From NCBI GenBank assembly GCA_013399695.1, contig VXAU01003995.1:61728-125727 (forward strand): a stretch of 64,000 nucleotides of DNA, read 5' to 3'. The position numbers and the translations under genes are program-made. Origin of the DNA: Formicarius rufipectus. Its lineage: Eukaryota > Chordata > Aves > Passeriformes > Formicariidae. This document shows, piece after piece, positions 37,211 through 48,438 of this stretch. The notes under the pieces were generated by a model. The model had not been told where the DNA came from. It was given only the letters and a program-made list of their open reading frames with translations, and did not search any database. Numbering within the stretch: position 1 is the stretch's first letter; every line of letters begins with the position of its first letter.

Positions 37211-37216
37211 AATAAA
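37211..37216 (+). terminator. LTR polyadenylation hexamer AATAAA
   Basis: AATAAA is followed by a CT repeat (37217-37228) and, about 30 bases later, by TGTTGTGGTGTCTTTGT, a GT-rich downstream element. The spacing fits a working poly(A) site for transcripts ending in the LTR. Confidence 0.6.
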
Positions 37217-37428
37217 CTCTCTCTCTCTGCTCGGACCTTCCCCAAGCTGTTGTGGTGTCTTTGTCCTCCTTTGCCCAGGGCTCAGGCACCACGTGGCCGG
37301 GGGGGGGGAACCAGGGGAGAGCATCCCCTCCTCTCCTAGATGCATGGACTAAAAGCCTAGCCTAGGAGCCTAATTCATATCGCTGCGGCCATCCCACCAC
37401 CCAACACTCCAACGAGGCTCAACACACA

Positions 37429-40400
37429 CATATCCAAACCCGGATAGATAAGCAGCAATAGATCTTACAACAAGGACAACTCACAGAAATATTAGCTGTC
37501 TGTGGAGTTATTCATCCAAGGAGGGCACAGAGTCTTTATGTATTGTCCAAAGGAGAGATCAGAGGACTTGCAGAAGACCCATTTGTGCTCTCATTGTAGG
37601 CCTTCTAGGAAATATGTAAGAAAGAAATGCTGAAGTTATACCTCAGTGTGGCTGTCTTGCCTGTCTCATGAAATATCTGTGACTTCTTTCATTTCTTCTT
37701 CTTTAGTTTTTATTAGGTACTCTATATTTTTCCAGTTACAAAATGCCACAGTACCCATGCCATGCTCTGACTGCAGTTTCTTAAGTTTCCTTTGTTCTGC
37801 TGAACATGATCCATGGCACAGATAACTTTAAGCACCTTTCTTCAATGTCCAAAGCATTCTAAAACACTAAACTGTTGTAGTCTGTCCTAAAGACTTTATT
37901 ATTATGTGGTTGCTTTTCCTGTTAAACTTCATTTGCTCTAAAGTTTTCATTCAATCTCCACATTTTAGCATCTGGGGGTAAATGAGCATTTTCAAATTAC
38001 ATACTTTTTGAGCCACCACAGCATCCTCATACAATAGTATGAACCCAACCACTTTTATGTTTTGTGTCAGTTGTTAGGAATTTTTGTTGCTTAATTAAAG
38101 CCCCAGCTTTATGAGGGGAAATATTTCCTGGGAAAGCTTCAAGACTCATATAAAAGTGGTAAGATGTAATTCCCTATGATGGTGGGAAAGAACTTGGTAA
38201 TATGACAATAGTGTGCACCAACAAGTGAAAAAGAGAAGATAAATTCCCAGGCCTTTCTCAAAGTCAGCCATATAATTTGCAGGGTACCAGGTGGTGCGGT
38301 GGAGCCGGCGAGGTGTGTGTTTGTCATTGAAATGTATTTTAATTTTACTTCTTTGAGTGAAAAAAAAGTTCAAAGCCTTTTGCTTTTCTTGAATAGTGAA
38401 TTTTCAACTTTATGGCTGAGGATTGCAAAAGATTTTTATTCTGTGGGGCTTGGGCTTATTTTTATATTAGTACTTGAAACTCTTCGGTTGTTAGTTTACT
38501 GTTTGGATGGAACTGCCAAACTTTCAGTGAACATCTTGCAATATTAGTTTGCTTTGCTGACATTAAAAGTCTTGGTACATTTTCTTTCTGAACATCTAGG
38601 TTTTGTTTGTGTAGTGGAGGGATTTGAAGTTTATAGCATGGATATGCTTTTTTACTACGCCTGTAAAAATCCACCCACATTTGGCAAAGTTACAAACATT
38701 TGAAAAATTGCATTTCACACATTCGTGGTCAAGATTTATTAGATTTTTGTTAGCAGCTACAATTCCAAAAGATTATGTTTGTATTGGATGTTTGCCTCCT
38801 TGAAAATGGGACTTTCCTTGAAATTGCTGCTCTGAGTTGAACAGGTCAAACCAGTACAACCAGGGGAACTGAGATCAAGGAATTTGCCTGTCATGTTTTC
38901 TAGTGAGCATTCTGTTACAATCATTTAGCACATCACTATGAATTAAACATTGAGTATTAAACTTCAGAAGGGATAGGATTTGGGCAGGTGGGTGAGAGGC
39001 GTTGTTAGCTAAGTGGTAAGTTAAAAAAAAAAAGTTATATTTTTCTGGGTGGCTAAACAGGAAGGGGGACAAGAGTGAGGTAAGATGAGGACCATAGAAG
39101 GGAGCTCTGGCTGAGCAAGGGATGGAGGCTGAACTTGCGGCCTTGGATTGCATGAAGAGGATGTGCTTTGGCTGGAGAAAAACACGAGAGGATAGAGAGG
39201 CCGAGTGGGATGACATTGATATGGTAAAGGAGAGAGACAGACTAGGGGTGCTGGATGAAATCTCCTATATGACTTCAGTCTGAGTTCTGCCAGCAGATAA
39301 AGTTCATCTAGAGAACAAACCACGTGACACTGAGCATGGATGCAATGCAAACTTTGTGTTATAAAATTAATGCCTTTAGTGCAATAAATTGCTAAGACAG
39401 ATGCATCCAGCGTCCCCCAGCTGTTGCAAAGCTTCTCAATTGAGTTGTTGGCTACTCCTTATAGCCAAGATTTTTGTGGCAACTTTCTCGCCCATGTTTT
39501 TTGGCTAGACCGTCTTCCCTCTTGTTTTGCACTATGGAAAATCCTTGTCTTGATTGAGGAAGATTCTGAAACAGCTTTTCCATAACTTCTGACTAAATTT
39601 ATCACCTGCAATCAGCGAGGGGCCAACAGGTTGTCCTTGATGTCAGTAGAGAAGCTTTATGCAGGACAATTTATGAGTTTCAAAGATTCAAAAAAGGAGT
39701 TGGTTATCTACTGATTTAGCCCTTAGGAGGCTGTGTATTATGCTTACTGTAAGTAGATACCACATGCCTGCCTCATTCTTTTGCCTGAAGTCCAAGGTAT
39801 AGGAACCTTCAGCATCCTCAGTTTTGTTTGGAACACTGCTGCAGTTACCTGTTACCTGGTGCTTTCTGGGTCCGTTGGTATCCTCTATAAGACAAGAGTT
39901 ACTTTCACATAAATTTATCATTCCTTCTGTAATCACCCAGCAAGGGCAAATTGTCATATTTTCTTTTTCCATCTTGACAGATATACAGGTTGTTCTTGTG
40001 ACACCACCACACACACACTTTATCATTACTACTTCACATCTTCATATTCACCCTTTGCATCTTTTCCTGTATTTAAATATTTTGATTGTCTGTAATACAG
40101 AGGCACCTTCATGGTAATTGTTAAGTTTACGACATTTTCTCTCTATGTAAACTGGAAAGGAGCTAATTTGGTCTTTTATATTTTTCCATCTTGCAAATAG
40201 TCTTTGCATAAAGAAAAAACAAAGGGTCCAGCAAAAGTGGAAATCAGATGGTGCGTCACCAGAACCTGAAGCTGCTGAAATAAAGTCTGTGCCCTGACCC
40301 ACTAGGCTGGAGCTGATTCATACAGCTCAGCATGATTGTTTCAGGTGAAAACATAGGGAAGCAAAGTGAGCATTTAACAAAAATCTCCTTTGTGAGTTGC

Positions 40401-43400
40401 TGCCAGCTTAGGAAAGAAAACCATTTGGTGACTTTGGGAAGTACATTTTGTCCTTTATGCATCAGCATCATTGTATTTTTGGCCCATATGTAGTTGAATA
40501 GGTCACCAGTCATAGGTAACTTCTTTAATTCAAGACAGAAGTTCTGTGCACCTTCATCTACACCTTTCATAGCAGTTCACTGTTTGAGGTAAGAATGTCT
40601 GATTTTTTGAATCATTGTCTTCCTTCTGAGTGTCAATTAATGATACCATTCTGGAAGGTAGAATAGCCAAAATAAAGCAAAGACTGATTTCTGTAATAAG
40701 GAAAGACTTCTTGACTCTGGCATAAATATTTCAAAGAAAAATAGGTTGATATTGAAGCACTTACCACAAATTTTGATATTGAATTATGGGATCCTTTCCC
40801 TTTTCTAATAGCATTCTTTTGTTTGCTTCAAAGGAAATGGGAAAGAAAGAACCATCAACTTCCAAGCTTATATAGATGTTTTGATTTACTTTATTCTGGC
40901 CAAGACAAGTAAATCAAGTAAAGATTCAAACCTATACAGCTTTCTATAGTTCCTTACTCTTATCCTGACTATAATGTGTTCTTCATTTTTCGAAAGAAAA
41001 GTGGTTTATAACCTACTGCAAAATTCTTTTGAGATGAATAGAATGTAAAATCAGTTCATGCCCACCAGAAAGGAGACCCGTGGTAGAATTGCTAGGCTTC
41101 TCCCAGGGCACATGATGCAAGTTTAACCTTGTATTTAAAAGGAGTAGATTAGGCCCAATCCAAATTGCATTGAATTCAGTGGTAAGTCACTGTACTTTTA
41201 GGGGAAAAAGAGTTGAAGCCTTTATTAGTAACTTTAATATAGTACTGTCTCAAGAGGTTGCATTTTACTGCATTTTATGTTTGAATATGACTGCCTTGCT
41301 GCAAATGAGATGTTTATTGGGATTTCAGCAGCAGCAGACAATTTCTTTAACAGATTACCATTACGAGTAATGGCACTAAGGGAAAAAAGTTTATTGCCTG
41401 CTTGATTTTTTTTGTATGTGAAGGGCTAGAAACACCAGTGTCCAAAGAGGAGTTGCATTCCTTAGTTTTAATGCACACTGCAGTGCTCCAGAAAAAGGGG
41501 AGATAAGGGGGAAATATTTGTGGGTGTGGAAAATGTGTCTTGAAATAGCTGATTCACTGGCAGTTGGAGCTGAGGTGCTACAAAAGGTCCCAAGAGGGTA
41601 GTTAGAAAACCTTGACATCAAGCATTGTCTGGATGAAGAGAAGCAAAGCTTCTTTTCACCCTAGCAGGAGAAACATGGAGCTGTCTCCTTGCTTTTGTTG
41701 TGAATGATGCATCTAAATGCCACTGAGCAGTGCAACCCAGAGACAGTAGCTCCAAAGCTGGAGACAAGGCAGAGGTGTCTATGCTGGGCTGTGGCAGAGC
41801 TAGTTTATGCTGGTGGCCCCATATAAGCTCTGGGCAGGCCATCCAATGGGACAGCAAATCTGTTACCTACAAACTTTTGCAGGGCTTAGCTTCTCATTTT
41901 GCCTCTTCATCCATCCTGGGAAAGAAAGTGGACCTTGGTAGACTCTGCTGAGCTTTCATCCTGATATGCTGGAATAAACTGGTAATAGTTCCCAACTCCA
42001 GATGTGTATTCCACATTCTCCAGTATATCTGTATGTAGGCTCTTGCTCTCCCTTGAGTGACTTCTGTCTTTCAAATTTAGAGCTGGCGCATTGGGAACCA
42101 GATTATATGGATCTGAATGATGCTGTACAGCCAATTGTAAGGAATGCCCTAATGAAGCTTATTTTTTGGCTGCTTGATGATTGGTATATTTCTGGATTGC
42201 TTATCTTTTCTTTTAAGGGCAGTATTTTGCATTTCTGTACTGAAATAAATCAGCAAATACATTAAAAATTAAGTAAATCATTTCCAAATGGTATTCTGAA
42301 AATTTCATTGTCATATACCTAGAAATGGAAGCATTGATTAGGAAATCAGGACAGATTTTTTTTTTTAACAAAAGAAATTTAAAGCCTGCTTAATGTTTAC
42401 TTCTGTCACTTCCCTCATATTTTAGAATCTAAAGACATAGCATTTTGTAGTGCTAAAAAAATAAAATTTGCATTTCTTTCCGATTTCAAGGCTGATATGA
42501 AGTGGTCCTGAAGTAAGTCTTAAGCTTGTCTAAGTGTCATCCCCTAAATGTTTGGGAAAAGATAATTTAAGAAAGACATTATTTTTAAATATGGTCCCAT
42601 AAATCTGTTGGGAACCTGTTAATATTATCATATAGCCAAGTTTCTTGAAGGTTGTGGTTCACATATAATGACTTTTCTTCAAAGACGTTGACCCATCTTC
42701 CTTTACACAAAGCAAATTTCTGAAAGGAGGGTAGTCTGCAAGTAAGGAGATAGAAATGGGCTCTGTTATAGTGGTAACAATTTTGCCCTTACAATGTTTC
42801 CACAATCGTTGGGACTTAAATCCTTTTTTTTCTTGTGACCATTCCCAGCTCTATTTCTACTCTTCTGTCTTTATCAAGGTCTTGTGCTATTGGAGCTTAC
42901 TCAACTCTGTCCAGATCTTAATTGATGCCACATAAGGATCTTGTTTGATACCCTACAAAGAACTTGGATGTTGAACATGGACAGATAAGAGATGCAGACT
43001 GCAAAAATTGCTAGTTTAGCATCAGTCCAAACGAGTAGAGGAACTGCCAGCACACTGTCAGAAGAGGACACAGCTGCTGCTTTTTAGTATTGAGCGTTTA
43101 CTGGTGCATCCACTGGCACAGTGAAAGAGAGCATTGCTCCACCCTGTCACCAAATGTTTTGTGTCTCTAATTTTCATAGCAGTTTGTGTGGGCTTAAATA
43201 CTTATATATATGTATTTACAAATTAGTCACATGAGCATCCAAATTTTACTTCGGAGATGTTTAATTCCTGCTTTCATTTACTCATTCTAACAATGTACAT
43301 TGGCTAAAACTGCCCTTAGTGCTTATGCAGAACATGAGTTACTTGACCAAGTAATGCCAATGAACCTCCTTATCATCAGCTATTCTAGTGCTTCATTTCC

Positions 43401-43924
43401 AATCAGTTTATTATTTCAGCCAAAATGTACATTACTCCAGCTTCTAGATAATCACAGACCAGAGTCTAGACTAAATTTCTACCTTTGTTCCCTTGCAAGG
43501 GTTTGTACCTAATGTTTTCAGAATGGAGAACTGATGTTCGCATGCAGTGATTTTTCTGCAGTATAAAAAGGGCTAAAATAGTTTAGCATTGATGTTTCCA
43601 TTAAATAAAAAAATATGAAAACTCTCTGTAGGAAGCAACATTAAATTAGTACAATTACATTTCACTCTAATCACAGAAAACAGCATTATTATTAGTTATA
43701 TTTCTACTAACTGGTATGGGCATGAAGTAATTGGGGAAAAAAAAAAAAAAAGAAAAAGAAAACAAGCTTTACCATGCGCATGGCCACTTTTCTTTTTCCT
43801 GAAATGAGCGAGTGACTGGCAAGTCAGTAAGAGCAGAACGCTTCTAAGGGCTAAAAAAGCACAATCCTTCAAATATGTGGAGACCCGTTTTCTTCCAGTC
43901 CTTGATGGTATAGAAAGAACACTG
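37429..43924. other. Non-coding stretch with protein-like minus-strand frames
   Basis: No retroviral interior follows the LTR. A small CpG-bearing spike (GGTGCGGTGGAGCCGGCGAG) lies at 38293-38312. A purine-rich plus strand at 39.05-39.25 kb opens two overlapping minus-strand frames. Minus-strand frames at 39688-40026, 40256-40570 and 41907-42134 look protein-like and are discussed in the findings and the rejected list, but none has a complete exon structure. Confidence 0.45.
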
Positions 43925-44066
43925 GGATTTTGGGTTAATTTTGTTTGGTTTTGGTTGGGTTTTTTTGTTGTTTGTTTGGGGTTTTTTTGTTTGTTTGTTT
44001 TGTTGTTTTTGTTTTGTTTTTTGGTTTTGGGGGTTTTGGGTTTTTTTTTATGTTTTGATTTTTTTC
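43925..44066 (+). repeat. T/G-only low-complexity tract (about 140 bp)
   Basis: The plus strand is nearly all T and G with GGGG and GGG runs, very similar in texture to the tract at 5.7 kb. It follows an A-run (43738-43752) by about 170 bp. The 169-codon minus-strand frame over it is Lys/Asn/Thr/Gln-rich translated simple sequence. Confidence 0.9.
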
Positions 44067-45310
44067 CCCCTAATACAGTAACTGAACCAATATTCATTAT
44101 AATACCTCTGTCTCTTCTGTGACAAAACAAGACATGGGAGACTGGTGGGAGATAATCAGCCTTTTCTTTCATCGTGTTATTAGCTTCATCTGTCCAGGTT
44201 GGCACTTTTTGTGGTTATGTATGCCAAATATTCAGGATTATTTGTTTGGCCACACAGCAACACCGCATGGCTCTGTAACACTTTGGTCAGTCACATTTAA
44301 TGCAACTCTTTTGATTGGCTTTTCTGACACAGTTGTTTTTTATTACCCAGTGGTTGATAATTTATTTCAATTAAAATGAAACCTTTTCCACTGCTACTCT
44401 GTTCCATGTAGAAATAAAAATTTGTCATTTGTTTTAATATTTTTTATTCTAGTACAGGATTTCAAGGTTACATTTGAAAGACTTTTCTTTGTTTTCTGTT
44501 GTTTCATTTACAGTATTTTACCCTGAATTAATAAAATAGGCATAAAGTGAATAAATTACCCAGCATAGTTAAAGCTGAAAATACCTACATAGTAAAGGTG
44601 TAAGTCTTTTGCGTGATGGTATCCTAAAGCTTGTGTGAACTGAGAAATTAGAATTTTTGCTTGGAGAGACATTTACTTAAATTCATATTTCATCAGAAAT
44701 ATGACCAGAGAGAGCTCTCCTTAAAAAAAAAAAAGTTTTATACTTACCAAAATTATTTGCATCCCTAGTTACTAAAAAATAATTATTATTCTTTTACAGC
44801 TCATTTTAAATTTGCTTTACTGTTTTCATTTACTAAACAAAAAAAATGAAGCATTATTTAAGTGAAAAATGTAAGTTGTTGAACAGACACTCTCTAATGA
44901 AGATTAAAGTTCTAGGATGTGCTGTAGAATCTAGGACAGCTTGTGTCTGTAAACATACATGTATTATTATTTATTTTTTTTTTTTTACATTCCTGTAGCC
45001 CCTTTTCGTTATTACATTAGTACTAAAGTGTGGAATTTTTTTTTTCCAAATTAAGCACTCTTTTGCCTACATATGAATCTACATATATATGAGAGTGATC
45101 TATAGCATCCTCATAAATCCCACTGACCCTTGAGAATACACATCCTTCAGTCTTTGCAGAATTAGGACCAAGAATAAAAGAGGTTTTGTAGTTCTTACTA
45201 CCCACCGTCATTTATTCAGGTGCTGATAGTGGGGAGAAATAAACACTGATTAGGCTCATAGGAAACTGCTGGGGGAAATCTGAGGGGTTTGGATATATCT
45301 AGGTTGTAGC
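44067..45310. other. AT-rich non-coding stretch
   Basis: It contains several homopolymer A and T runs (near 44723, 44836, 44977, 45039). A CATTTACAG acceptor-like motif at 44513 is followed only by a very short frame and an overlapping AATAAA. Nothing else was seen. Confidence 0.65.
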
Positions 45311-45355
45311 AATTGTATCTTCTGTAATTGTATCTACAGTAATTGTATCTTCTAG
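45311..45355 (+). repeat. Three tandem 15-bp units
   Basis: AATTGTATCTTCTGT, AATTGTATCTACAGT and AATTGTATCTTCTAG lie head to tail. The first ten bases are identical in all three. It is a small minisatellite. Confidence 0.93.
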
Positions 45356-47780
45356 CTAAAGAAAAATCATGACTTTTGTTTAGGGATGTACTCAAACACC
45401 TTGCTGAAATTGAGGGTTTTTTTCTCTATTTTTTTCCTTGAAACAATGTGGTAGAGCATTCTCTGATTCAGTATTTATGGGATATAGATTTTAGAACAAT
45501 CTAATAATACTGATCGCTATCAAATTCAAATGTTTTAAAATGTTAGGTTTAATATTGACCCTTCTCAGGATTCAAAATATGCATAGATTTATGCTATGTA
45601 CTTCTGGGATAATGGTTTCAGAGTTCCTTTTCAAATGGATTAACTTGTTGAAAGGGATTTGATTTTATGCATGTCTCAATCACTTGATTCTTAATTATTT
45701 TGCACTATGAATCTTAAACAGATACATAGGCAACTTTCCATCCTAGGGCCAGATTGGAGTAGCTTTCTCACTTCACAGAACACAATCTGACTTGAACGTC
45801 TCTTTCTCCTATCTATTTTAATGTGTTCCATTTCACGTCTCCAAGTGTTTTCATTTTTACCCAACCCTGTGGGTCAGTTCCAAAATTCACATGCTATCAC
45901 CATTCCTCTACCCACCTCTACCAGAATGAGCAATCATGTTTTATTCCTTATTCTCCCAAGTGGGCTACTTGTGCCAGACTTGTGTTTGTTTTGTTCGCCT
46001 GCCAAACTCCACCAAATGTCTTGTTCCAAAGATGATGGGCCAGTCTCCGCATGGATTCAGATGGTTCTGCAGATTTTTGGAGGCTTTATTTTGTTTTGGT
46101 GGGTTTTTCTTTTGTTTTGGGCCTTTATTTTTTATTTATTTTTTATAAGTTTTACTTGTAGATTTTTTAGTCTGTAAGATATTGCAGCTGAAATGATCTT
46201 CAGCTGAGAAGTGAATTTTGTTCTTTTCTTCCAGAAAGATAAATGTTAAAATACACTTTAAAGCAATCAGGAATTCAGAGCACTGCATGGCAAGGTCTTT
46301 CACTCATTTATGAGAGAAATTCCAACTGTCCAGGAATTTGTGGTTTAAACACAGTATTTACAGCGAGTACACCTTAACAGCTCTTCACTTTGTTTACATG
46401 ACCTGTTAAGGGCAAAACTTATGTTCACTCATATTCTTCTACAATCTGGGTAATCCTGAAAACTGCCATGAAAGTTCCATTTCAGTAGTTCACTGCTGAC
46501 ATTTTTATGAAACTCCTCTGGGATGTGAAGTTTTATTTCACCACTGTGGGTAATGCCTATGTAAATCTGTCTGGGAAAATAATTCAAATTACATGCAAGA
46601 CTGAAATTATTATTTTAGTTTTTCCCCCTGAACTATTTATCAATTCTACTCCATTCCAGAAAATGATAATGATGTGGCTGTCCAGGCTGTCATCTGAATA
46701 TTACAATGTGAGTGGGATATTTTTCATACTATTGAGAGCTCAACCAAAAGAAACAGTTATATTTGAAATATTTTTTGTTTGCTTTTTTTAATTTTATTTT
46801 TAATGTGAATTCAAAGCCTTATGTTCCATGGTGCTGGAACATAAATACCTGTGTAGGAGGAATGGATCAGTAAGTCATATTCCCATGGAGTCCATACCCT
46901 CACAAGTCCCTGGGGGATCCGCATGTGCCTGGGCCAGTTATAAGTTTTGGGTGGTGGTGAAGGTTGTGTGGCCCCTCTTTTAAGATGCTTCTGTCACTTG
47001 GACTCTTTTAGGGAATGGCTCTGAATGGGTTCTGAAGAATAACAGGGAATTCTAAGAATGTGCACTGATGTCAGTAGTGGTTTTCCTCATTAAAACTCTT
47101 GCTGTGTGGCTGGTGAGACCAGCCAATTAGGTGAGAAGGAACTCAGGGCATGGAGTGTTTTTTAATCTGTGGCTCCTGTTCCTCTGGTAGAGGTGTCTGA
47201 GGAGGACTGTGAAAGGTGTCATGTCAAGTGGTTGAGTCCGATTAATAACTAATATACTCTGTTTTTCTATAATGAAGGCATTCCAGTGAGTCCCTTCTAC
47301 CACTCCCTTTCATCTTAGATTTTTACCACTTCCTCAATAGTGAATTCAAGGGGAAATCCATTGCTGTTAATCCCAGGCAATAAACACAAAGAGGCAAACA
47401 GAAAAAAAGCAATTTCCAGCAGTTTTCCTATTCCTGTACAATGAAGTCTTTTATCACAATCTAGTTATCCAAAAAGGCAAGGGAGGGAGAAAACAAGAAG
47501 TATGAAATCAGTTCCTCATCCAGTTTTTCAGCCTTTTAACAATGAAACGAAAAGAGAGATTTGGTATTTGTGAATTACCTGTGGATTTAGTGCTTTCAGA
47601 TTGTCTGTATTTTGGAGGCATTTGTCCTGATTGAGTCTGATGTCATTCAAGTAAAATCATCTAGGAGAGAAAAAACTTTGTGGATGACTTTATAACATCT
47701 GGGTTTGTAAATCTTTTCATCCCAAAGTAAAAGTAATTAGCACTTCTGTCTATCCTGAACTGTGTGCAGACATTTACACC
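45356..47780. other. Non-coding stretch
   Basis: A T/G-rich patch at 46083-46148 explains the Phe/Trp-rich plus-strand frames ending there. Nothing else was recognised. Confidence 0.6.
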
Positions 47781-47840
47781 CATGAAATGAGACAAGATCA
47801 TAGTGGTATCATTTTACTCTCACTTCAAAAAATGTATAAA
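47781..47840 (+). repeat. 60-bp segment duplicated at 49751-49810, copy A
   Basis: It matches copy B at 55 of 60 positions, including an uninterrupted run CTCACTTCAAAAAATGTATA at the right end. The copies are 1,970 bp apart in the same orientation. The family is unknown. Confidence 0.9.
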
Positions 47841-47960
47841 GCATCTGTAAGAGAGTAGGAAGTGAAACACCTGACCCACTCTCCTTCTCCAGGGACTAAT
47901 GTTAATGTGTTAATTTAATGTTAGCTATATTGGAAATGGCTATTTAGCATATATCAAGTG

Positions 47961-48012
47961 CATAGATTCATTCAGGATGGAAAAGACCTGTAAGATCATT
48001 GAGTCCCAATTG
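47961..48012 (-). mobile_element. CR1 LINE, minus-strand 3' stub
   Basis: CATAGATTCATTCAGGATGG followed by AAAAGACCTGTAAGATCATTGAGTCC (46 bases at 47961-48006) matches the reverse complement of the CR1 3' terminus. Only about 50 bp remain, so it is an extreme 5' truncation or a decayed copy. Confidence 0.75.
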
Positions 48013-48258
48013 TAGATTTGGAGTTGATGATTTGAAGTTTACATATGGTGAGCTTCAAGGAAGAGATAAAGAGCTCCTTAATCAGATAAAGGGGTTGTGC
48101 CACAATCATAAATCTTGAAAGGGTCAGGGAGAGATTTTTAGTTTCTTCTCAGCAAAGCTGACATATCTAGAATTAGAAAATTTTGTCTAGTATCCAAAAT
48201 TTTAAAAATTTTTAAATAAGACTTCCTGACAGACCTTTTGGACTCTCCCCTTTTTTTC

Positions 48259-48438
48259 ATGGAATCATAGAATATACTGAGTTCAAAGGGACCCATCAGG
48301 ATCATGGAGTCCAACTCCTGGTCCTGTGCAGGACACCCCAAGAATCACATTGTATGCCGAAGAGTGTTGTTCAAGCACTTCTTGGACTCTGACAGATTTG
48401 GTGCTGTGACCACTTCCCTGGAGAGTTTGGTTTGGGAG
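48259..48438 (-). mobile_element. CR1 LINE, minus-strand 3' fragment
   Basis: It begins with the reverse-complemented CR1 end (ATGGAATCATAGAATATACT), then GGGACCCATCAGGATCATGG, AGTCCAACTCCTGGTCCTGT, GACACCCCAAGAATCACA, and GGTGCTGTGACCACTTCCCT. At its right (5') end it gives way to TTTG-repeat sequence. Its subfamily differs from that of the stub 250 bp to the left, so the two are separate insertions. Confidence 0.9.

Larger units (their letters stand above)
36930..37428 (+). mobile_element. Solo-LTR-like endogenous retroviral LTR (about 0.5 kb)
   Basis: This GC-rich segment stands out sharply from its AT-rich flanks. Its proposed ends, TGTGTGTT and AACACACA, are exact complements, as LTR termini should be. 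It contains a tandemly triplicated unit in the upstream (U3) part, an inverted CCAAT (ATTGG, 37160-37164), a TATA box, an AATAAA hexamer 15 bases after it, and a CT-repeat followed by a GT-rich stretch suitable for poly(A) processing. AATAAA lies so close to the TATA box that it would fall in U3 with a short R, as in avian alpharetroviruses; this is only an analogy. No primer-binding site follows and no retroviral gene is attached, so it reads as a solo LTR. I could not find a target-site duplication, so the borders are approximate and the 3' end could extend to about 37473. The 139-codon frame across it is not a gene. Confidence 0.72.

Noticed and set aside
36920..37339. 139-codon plus-strand frame, Pro/Ser-rich
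   Set aside because: It lies across LTR regulatory sequence including TATA and AATAAA; no retroviral protein motif is present.
40020..40102. Minus-strand mini-exon ending GKDAKGEYEDVK and a stop
   Set aside because: The acceptor is fair but the segment is tiny, and its order relative to the nearby Ig-like frames makes no coherent gene.
41907..42134. 75-codon minus-strand frame resembling a receptor cytoplasmic tail (Tyr-rich, ENVEYTSG)
   Set aside because: It begins at TTG, the acceptor is mediocre, no upstream exon was seen, and its length is ordinary for chance.
43696..44205. 169-codon minus-strand frame
   Set aside because: It is Lys/Asn/Thr/Gln-rich because it translates the A/C complement of a T/G low-complexity tract and an A-run.
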